A stretch of DNA of 64,000 nt from JAJCYL01 sp963664285. GTDB taxonomy: Bacteria > Bacteroidota > Bacteroidia > Cytophagales > Cyclobacteriaceae. The notes beneath the pieces are model-generated. The model worked only from the letters and a program-made list of their open reading frames with translations. It ran no database searches and was not told the DNA's origin. The stretch covers positions 4,580 through 68,579 of the forward strand of contig CAXXNX010000064.1 in the NCBI GenBank assembly GCA_963664285.2. Reading direction: 5' to 3'. Shown here one piece after another: positions 59,117 to 64,000 of this stretch; position 1 is the first letter of the stretch, and every line of letters begins with the position of its first letter. The position numbers and the translations under genes were made by a program.

Positions 59117-60094
59117 GTCTGAAGGAACCATTAGTTTTTTCGCTAAATCCTGAATGATAACTTCCGCATGAACCCTCGAGTTTTCAATAAACCACTTATT
59201 GGTTTTTAGTCCACCACAGATCACCCCGGCAAGGTACACATTAGGTACATTCGTCTCTTGGGTTTCAGGATTGTAAGCCGGGGTACTCAATTCATCATCA
59301 CCGATTTTGATACCGATATCCATTAGGAATTGAAAATTCGGTTGATAGCCGGTCATTGCCAGTACAAAATCATTTTTAAGTGTTAGGGATCTATCAGGAG
59401 TTTGAATGTCAATTTCATCTTTACGGATCTCTGCAATGTTTGAGTTGAAGTAGACTTTAATTGAACCCTCTTTGATCCTGTTTTCGATGTCAGGCTTCAC
59501 CCAATACTTGACGCTCGATCTGAGTTCTGACTCCCTGATTACCATAGTTACTTCGGCGCCTTTGCGGTAGGTCTCTAATGCTACATCGACTGCAGAATTG
59601 GCGGCTCCAACTACTGCTATTTTCATTCCAAAATAGGGGTGGGGCTCATCATAGTAGTGTCTAACTTTAGGTAAGTCTTCGCCTTTAACATGCAAAAGAT
59701 AGGGTAGGTCATAAAACCCGGTGGCGATAATAATGGACTGTGTTTGGTACTCACCTTCTGAAGTTTTCGTGATATACCAATCATTGTTTCTATCTACTTG
59801 CTCCACTTTTTCATATAACCGTGTATTTAGTTGCCATGAAAATGCCACTCGTCGATAGTATTCGAGGGACTCAGATCGATTCGGTTTTCCTCCATGTGAA
59901 ATGAATGGAACATTTCCTATTTCTAACCTATCGGAAGTAGAGAAAAAAGTCATATTGTAAGGATAATTATACAACGAGTTGACCAGACAACCCTTGTCTA
60001 TTATTACATAACTCAATCCTGCTTTTTTAGCCTCAATACCGCAAGCTAAACCGATGGGTCCGGCACCCACAATTAAGACATCAAACCTCTCCAT
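59114..60094 (-). CDS. YpdA-family bacillithiol disulfide reductase-like protein
   Basis: 326 aa from the ATG at 60094; a longer frame begins at 60130 but adds residues before the FAD motif. Rossmann FAD motif VGAGPIGLACGIE at residues 9-21, second dinucleotide motif VVGAANSAVDVALE, and ATGFYDLPYLL and AMTGYQPNFQFL, typical of the YpdA/thioredoxin-reductase-like flavoproteins of bacillithiol-using Bacteroidota and Firmicutes. It would keep bacillithiol reduced using NADPH. Convergent with typA; its stop is supplied by the inverted-repeat element. Confidence 0.88.
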   Translation of the reverse strand: MERFDVLIVGAGPIGLACGIEAKKAGLSYVIIDKGCLVNSLYNYPYNMTFFSTSDRLEIGNVPFISHGGKPNRSESLEYYRRVAFSWQLNTRLYEKVEQVDRNNDWYITKTSEGEYQTQSIIIATGFYDLPYLLHVKGEDLPKVRHYYDEPHPYFGMKIAVVGAANSAVDVALETYRKGAEVTMVIRESELRSSVKYWVKPDIENRIKEGSIKVYFNSNIAEIRKDEIDIQTPDRSLTLKNDFVLAMTGYQPNFQFLMDIGIKIGDDELSTPAYNPETQETNVPNVYLAGVICGGLKTNKWFIENSRVHAEVIIQDLAKKLMVPSD

Positions 60095-60150
60095 ATCAAA
60101 AATTAAGCTGCAAAAGTAAGACGCCTGCAAAGCATCTCTAATGTTGAGCC

Positions 60151-60261
60151 TTATATTTTTTCTTCCGATTGAGTAATTAGATCCGGTTTGTAGTTTTTGA
60201 GAACGATCATAAAAGTAGTTCCTGACTCATTCGACTCAAAGCCCAGGCCCTCTGATAGTGG
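60151..60261 (-). pseudogene. C-terminal remnant of a sensor histidine kinase
   Basis: The minus strand reads LSEGLGFESNESGTTFMIVL and then KNYKPDLITQSEEKI before a TAA at 60151. The FES-(N)ESGTTF-I-L pattern is the very end of HATPase-type histidine kinases. Nothing of the kinase core is left. Small, so moderate confidence. Confidence 0.45.
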
Positions 60262-60636
60262 TCAGTCATGGTATTTAGTATTAGAAGAGGTCTGTCGCAA
60301 AACGAATATAAGAGTTTATTTATTCTTGAATGTAACGTCGTGTGGTTTTGGTGTATCATTTATCATTATACTTGCGGCATCAAAATTGAATTGAAATTAA
60401 ATCGTTGTGTGGAGAACTAAATAAACTCCTCATCGACGCTTACGCTGGATCTTCATTGGTAGCATGGAGGAGATCGAGGTGTGTTAAAGTTTTGTAAATC
60501 AGGGGAATAGGCTTCAATCCAGGGGAGTGAATTAAGTCAAAAATACGATACTCGACGCTTATTTAAGTAACTCAGAATCTATTATTTATAAATATTATTT
60601 CTAATTCACACAACAGGTTGAAATTAATAAGTACTT
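60262..60636. other. intergenic, no gene seen
   Basis: AT-rich, with short unrelated frames only. Two similar pieces (TCGACGCTTA at about 60433 and 60553) recur, without a wider repeat. It presumably holds the promoter of the MazG-like gene, but no clear element is recognisable. Confidence 0.4.
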
Positions 60637-61107
60637 ATGGAAGAAGCCAAAGCTCTAAATCACGTCTCTGAATTTCATAAAACTTTTCAACATCCAATAT
60701 TGGATACACCGCAAATACCGGCGGAGCAACGATGCCGCTTGAGAGTTAACCTTATTGTGGAAGAACTACAGGAACTTGAGGAGGCAATTAAAGACAATGA
60801 CCTGGTAGAGATATCGGATGCATTATGTGATATTCAATATGTCCTTTCGGGAGCAATATTGGAATTCGGATTGGGTGATAAGTTTAGTGAATTGTTCAAT
60901 GAAGTACAGCGATCAAACATGAGTAAGGCCTGCAGATCCATTGAAGAGGCCGAAGCTACAATCGCACATTATAGAGAGAAAGATGGCATTGACTGCTTTT
61001 ATCAGGAAAAAGATGGTTTGTATCTTGTGTACCGAAAAGATGATCATAAAACCATGAAATCGGTGAATTATTCTCCCGCAGATCTAAATAGTATTTTAAA
61101 TAAGTGA
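60637..61107 (+). CDS. MazG/PRA-PH-like nucleotide pyrophosphohydrolase
   Basis: 156 aa. All-alpha NTP-PPase motif: VNLIVEELQELEEAI followed by EISDALCDIQYVLSGAILEFG supplies the E-x-x-E ... D-x-x-D magnesium ligands. A C-terminal extension after residue 110 (KDGIDCFYQEKDGLYLVYRK) looks like a small beta hairpin. It likely hydrolyses NTPs or related nucleotides to monophosphates, a house-cleaning role. Its 3' end overlaps the Tex30-like gene by 12 bp on the other strand. Confidence 0.85.
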   Translation: MEEAKALNHVSEFHKTFQHPILDTPQIPAEQRCRLRVNLIVEELQELEEAIKDNDLVEISDALCDIQYVLSGAILEFGLGDKFSELFNEVQRSNMSKACRSIEEAEATIAHYREKDGIDCFYQEKDGLYLVYRKDDHKTMKSVNYSPADLNSILNK

Positions 61108-61761
61108 TTCAATCCAGGACTTGGATTTGCCAGCAAGTAGAGCTATCATTTGATCTTGATTCAACCCGATTTTCTTTGGTACCTTAAAAGAATGGTCTGC
61201 ATATTCAAAAGTCTCCAAATGAGCTTTGTGACTGAGTTGAGAGCATACTTTGGTAATAAGGTCAATATTGGCGAGTTTGTCATTAGTTCCCTGTAAAAAA
61301 AGCATAGGAATTGCGACTTCACTCAAATGGTCGGCCCGGTCTATTGAATCCCGACCCGGGGCATGTAGTGGAAAACCAAAGAAAATCAGCCCCTTTGTTG
61401 GACCCATTGAATTCTGCGCTGAGCAATGGGAAGCCATTCTACCTCCGTAAGATTTACCTCCAACAAACAATGGCAAGTCAGGATAAGAATTGCCGGCGAA
61501 CTTCGCCACTTCGACAATGGCCTTTTGCGCCTTTTTGGGAGAGTCAGGCGACCTGCGATCCTGATCAATATAAGGAAAATTGAATCTCAGGACAGAGACA
61601 CCCGAGGTACACAATTGATTGGCCAAATTAGCCATAAACGAATGTTCCATTCCGGCGCCGGCGCCATGTGCTAGAACAATTTGAGCTACTGGTGACTGAG
61701 CAACATTCCAACATGCACTGATTGGGAAATCACCTGACGGTATATTGACAGTTTCACTCAT
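61096..61761 (-). CDS. alpha/beta hydrolase, KANL3/Tex30 type
   Basis: 221 aa, starting MSETVNIPSGDFPISACWN. Short alpha/beta hydrolase: IVLAHGAGAGMEHSFMAN (oxyanion region), nucleophile FVGGKSYGGRMA (GKSYGG, Ser), ...LFLQGTNDKLANI (acid) and EYADHSFKVPKK (His). This lidless form matches the KANL3/Tex30 family, common but unassigned. A strong intrinsic terminator ends 12 nt before its start codon, so its expression may depend on read-through or on a promoter within the terminator region. Confidence 0.88.
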   Translation of the reverse strand: MSETVNIPSGDFPISACWNVAQSPVAQIVLAHGAGAGMEHSFMANLANQLCTSGVSVLRFNFPYIDQDRRSPDSPKKAQKAIVEVAKFAGNSYPDLPLFVGGKSYGGRMASHCSAQNSMGPTKGLIFFGFPLHAPGRDSIDRADHLSEVAIPMLFLQGTNDKLANIDLITKVCSQLSHKAHLETFEYADHSFKVPKKIGLNQDQMIALLAGKSKSWIESLI

Positions 61762-61772
61762 TTTGACAATGT

Positions 61773-61805
61773 AAAAAAAAGCTTTCAGACGAATCTGAAA
61801 GCTTT
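61773..61805 (-). terminator. intrinsic terminator with TTCG loop
   Basis: On the minus strand, GCTTTCAGA-TTCG-TCTGAAAGC (12-bp stem counting the A/T extension) is followed by eight T (61773-61780). Textbook Rho-independent form. It faces the Tex30-like start codon (61761). Confidence 0.85.
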
Positions 61806-61945
61806 AAAGCTCGCGGTCGGAGAGGTTAATAAACCTCATAAAAACAAGATTTGGGCCGTTTTCCCAATCTCAACCTTCCACTGTTAACCTTCAAGGTAAC
61901 CCTGATGGACCAAGACTATTACTAGTCATGGTTGAGGCCCGGTTT
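61773..61945 (-). ncRNA. candidate structured RNA (unknown class)
   Basis: Upstream of the terminator the minus strand can fold into an outer helix closing two hairpins. Helix pairs (plus coordinates): GGGC 61853-61856 with GCCC 61937-61940, and CTCAACC 61869-61875 with GGTTGAG 61930-61936. Inside are hairpins 61883-61900 (GTTAaCC/GGTAAC) and 61914-61927 (GACTA/TAGTC); outside is hairpin 61823-61836 (AGGTT/AACCT). With the terminator this looks like a transcribed small RNA or a leader. It shows none of the tRNA, tmRNA or small-SRP-RNA signatures I know. 5' end is not defined. Confidence 0.4.
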
Positions 61946-62167
61946 CGATGGAAGCCGTACCCGGTATAATTAAACTGTTAGGTTTAAAAACACCATCCGA
62001 TTTATTGCGAACTCAGTTCTTAAACTTAATAAGAAACAAATCTATGCATATTTTCACTAAGAAATCAACTAAGCCACCCAGGAATAAGAAGTTGAATATT
62101 TTTCCGGATTTGGCCATCATGTTCATCTAAATCAGTTATAACTTCGCACCTTGATTTATCAGAGTGA

Positions 62168-63247
62168 ATGTCTAAGAAGATCTATTTTACACCCGGACCT
62201 ACAGAGTTGTATTTCACAGTTGAAGGACATTTACGGAATGCGCTGAGGGAGCAAATACCTTCCATATCACATCGGAGCCAACAATTTAAAGACATCTATA
62301 AAGGGACCACATCTGGCTTGAAGCAACTTTTTAATCTGCCGGAAGATTATAGTGTATTTTTTACTTCCTCTGCAACCGAAGTTTGGGAGTACATTATTAG
62401 AAACTGTGTTAGTAAGGAGAGTTATCATCTGGTAAACGGTGCCTTCTCCAGGAGATTTTGGGAGTTTGCGGGTTTGCTGGGGAAGTTAAATGGCCTTTAC
62501 GAATCACCTGATGGTTCTTGTGCCAATCCTGCATCGTTTAAAATTCCTACAAGTGCGGAGCTTTTAGGGATTACTTTGAATGAGACCAGTACAGGTGTGG
62601 CATACCCACCAAATTATCTTAAGAAGTTAAGATTAGCCAACCCTGATGTACTAATAGCGATTGATGGAGTGAGCTCACTTCCTGTTCCTGAGCTGGATTT
62701 CAGTCAAGTTGATACGGTTTATTTCTCAGTTCAGAAATGTTTCGGCCTACCGGCTGGCTTGGGTGTGTGGATAGTTGGACCGAGATGTTTAGACAAAGCT
62801 GCTGAATTGGACGGAAAGGGAGAGTTGAATGTTACTCACCGTTCATTGCTATCTTTGCATAAAAAAGGTCAGGAAAATCAGACGATTGAAACTCCCAATA
62901 TTTTGAATATTTATTTATTGGGAAAAGTAGTGGAAGATATGCTGACCAAAGGTATGGATATGATTCGTCGAGAATCGAAATACAAAGCTGCGGTTTTGAG
63001 CCAGGTGATTGAAGACCGTGATTGGTTGACACATTTTGTTGAAGACCCTGCTATTCGGTCCGAAACCGTAACTGTGGCCAAGTGTGAAAAGAAAAATGAA
63101 TCGATTATAGATAAACTGTATGAGTATGGGTTTGTTATTGGAGGAGGGTATGGATCTTACAAAACAAAACATTTGCGCTTTTCTAATTTTCCGACACACT
63201 CCAAGGAACAAGTTGAAAGATTAAGTGACGTCATTGCATCTTTTTAA
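62168..63247 (+). CDS. class-V aminotransferase (SerC-like)
   Basis: 359 aa, fold-type I PLP enzyme. Starts MSKKIYFTPGPTELYFTVEG. VFFTSSATEVWEYIIRN is the phosphate/substrate region, LIAIDGVSSLPVPELDFSQV binds PLP, and YFSVQKCFGLPAGLGVWIVG contains the PLP lysine. Late IGGGYGSYKTKHLRFSNFPTH resembles phosphoserine aminotransferase relatives found in Cytophagales. It likely transaminates phosphohydroxypyruvate or a related acid (serine biosynthesis), but overall similarity to canonical SerC is only partial. Cytosolic. Intact, divergent from the candidate RNA. Confidence 0.85.
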   Translation: MSKKIYFTPGPTELYFTVEGHLRNALREQIPSISHRSQQFKDIYKGTTSGLKQLFNLPEDYSVFFTSSATEVWEYIIRNCVSKESYHLVNGAFSRRFWEFAGLLGKLNGLYESPDGSCANPASFKIPTSAELLGITLNETSTGVAYPPNYLKKLRLANPDVLIAIDGVSSLPVPELDFSQVDTVYFSVQKCFGLPAGLGVWIVGPRCLDKAAELDGKGELNVTHRSLLSLHKKGQENQTIETPNILNIYLLGKVVEDMLTKGMDMIRRESKYKAAVLSQVIEDRDWLTHFVEDPAIRSETVTVAKCEKKNESIIDKLYEYGFVIGGGYGSYKTKHLRFSNFPTHSKEQVERLSDVIASF

Positions 63248-63391
63248 AACCGAATATATTCTTGTTTTAAGTCTTAAATCATCTCAATAATGAATTATAA
63301 TTTTGCGTATTCTAATAATAGGTTGGATTATTTGGTTGATTGATATGATCTGTTAAATCTACTAAATTTCCCTAATGTTTGATTTATAGCG

Positions 63392-64000
63392 ATGTACAAA
63401 TTAGATAAAATATTAATAGGTCTTGATCAAAGTGACATGGACATTGATTTAGTCAAGGCTGCTGCTTATATATGTAATGTATCTCATACCAGGAAAATTT
63501 ACTTTATTAATGTCATTCGTGATTTTAGTTTGCCCGATGAGCTTCTTAAAGAATTTCCAGACCTGCTCCAAAAAGGAATAGAAGATCGGAAATGGCAATG
63601 GAGCAAGTGGCATCCGATCATTTCGAGTGCAGAAGAGACCTGGAGATCCACCACCTGGTAGAAAAGGGTCAACCGACCAAGATTTTCATGAAGTTGATTG
63701 AAGATGATGATATAGATCTTGTGATGGTCGGACGGAAAAAAGAGAAGAAAGGCGGTGGCATAGTAATACATCGACTTGCTCGAAGAGCAGGGTGTTCACT
63801 ACTCATTGTTCCACAAGGTGTTAAAGAGTCTATTAGAACAATCCTGGTTCCCATTGACTTCTCAGATTACTCTTCCAGCGCATTGGATGAGGCTATAAGC
63901 GTGGCAGTTAATTCTTCTAGTGAAGTGAAGATCATAGCACAAAACGTCTACCAGGTTCCGTCTGGTTATCACTATACTGGAAAGTCTTATGAGGAATTTG
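63392..64000 (+). pseudogene. universal stress protein (tandem UspA), frameshifted, runs off window
   Basis: Starts MYKLDKILIGLDQSDMDIDL, a UspA-type opening. One A missing near 63590 (CGGAAATGG) shifts the frame: the annotated frame stops at 63661, while the other frame continues HHLVEKGQPTKIFMKLIEDD, DIDLVMVGRKKEKKGGGI and GCSLLIVPQGVKESIRTILV (end of UspA domain 1), then PIDFSDYSSSALDEAISVAV (start of domain 2). So it is a two-domain protein reaching past 64000. ATP/stress-related role is typical of the family. Confidence 0.8.

Noticed and set aside
61100..61680. Plus-strand ORFs antisense to the Tex30-type hydrolase
   Set aside because: The minus-strand protein has a complete catalytic set; the plus-strand frames show none.
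61850..61970. tRNA, tmRNA or signal-recognition RNA
   Set aside because: GGTTTCGAT near 61940 resembles a T-loop, but no acceptor or anticodon arm fits, and the conserved small-SRP loop is absent; reported only as an unclassified candidate RNA.
1..64000. CRISPR arrays, toxin-antitoxin pairs, restriction or other defence systems, prophage genes
   Set aside because: Looked for regularly spaced short repeats, nuclease/helicase sets and phage structural genes. The only repeats are IS copies and inverted-repeat elements.

Overview
The window looks like a chromosome segment of a Bacteroidota bacterium, most likely Cytophagales-like. The evidence is gene content: a coaX / outer-membrane barrel / TPR-protein neighbourhood, NhaD, a YpdA-type reductase, a DUF5522 peptide, and DUF1080, PmoA-like, ThuA and sulfatase genes. 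AT content is high and lipoprotein signals are frequent. The most striking property is genome erosion by insertion sequences. By my count about one third of the 64 kb is mobile DNA. Ten complete or partial copies belong to a single 1.62-kb IS1380-family element that inserts at TTAA. The rest are two ISNCY-like elements, two IS1595-family elements, one IS5-like, one IS30, and several short inverted-repeat (MITE-like) elements.

Layout. 1-6.7 kb: a TPR protein running off the left edge, a frameshifted outer-membrane barrel gene, coaX (type III pantothenate kinase) cut in two by IS1380 copy A, then intact nhaD. 6.7-12.2 kb: MITE, IS5-like element, rocD, a DUF5522 peptide, ISNCY copy 1 and a second MITE. 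12.4-21.6 kb: housekeeping and secreted genes (M1 peptidase, metallo-beta-lactamase-fold protein, prohibitin-like protein, citrate synthase, apaG, a methyltransferase, a broken P-loop kinase, a DinB-like protein), with IS1380 copy B between. 21.5-57 kb: a catabolic/oxidative region for (probably sulfated) carbohydrates. It holds PQQ/sorbosone-type dehydrogenases, a cytochrome c dehydrogenase, two DUF1080 glycoside-hydrolase-like genes, a PmoA-like lipoprotein, two sulfatases, an MFS transporter, a hydroxypyruvate-isomerase-like protein, an alpha/beta hydrolase and two ThuA proteins. Many of these are interrupted, fused to unrelated fragments or frameshifted. 57-64 kb: typA, ypdA, a MazG-like pyrophosphohydrolase, a Tex30-type hydrolase, a candidate structured RNA with a clear intrinsic terminator, a class-V aminotransferase, and a frameshifted universal stress protein running off the right edge.

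Working together. From 41.6 to 50.5 kb, transporter - isomerase - hydrolase - ThuA - ThuA - sulfatase reads as one co-directional catabolic operon. The flanking DUF1080, PmoA-like, dehydrogenase and second sulfatase genes fit the same theme, but much of the theme is now inactive.

The clearest mechanistic signals are these. A 164-bp MITE family carries the terminal repeats and 4-bp target duplications of the resident ISNCY element. IS1380 copies have landed on the same internal TTAA of their own transposase gene, and later recombination joined unrelated gene halves. A hairpin at the IS1380 5' end would hide the transposase start codon. A terminator-linked structured RNA candidate lies upstream of the Tex30-type gene. 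I did not find a defence system, CRISPR array, tRNA, rRNA or prophage. Many single-base indels lie in short homopolymers, so some 'pseudogenes' could be assembly errors. coaX and the rearranged loci carry too many independent lesions for that explanation alone.
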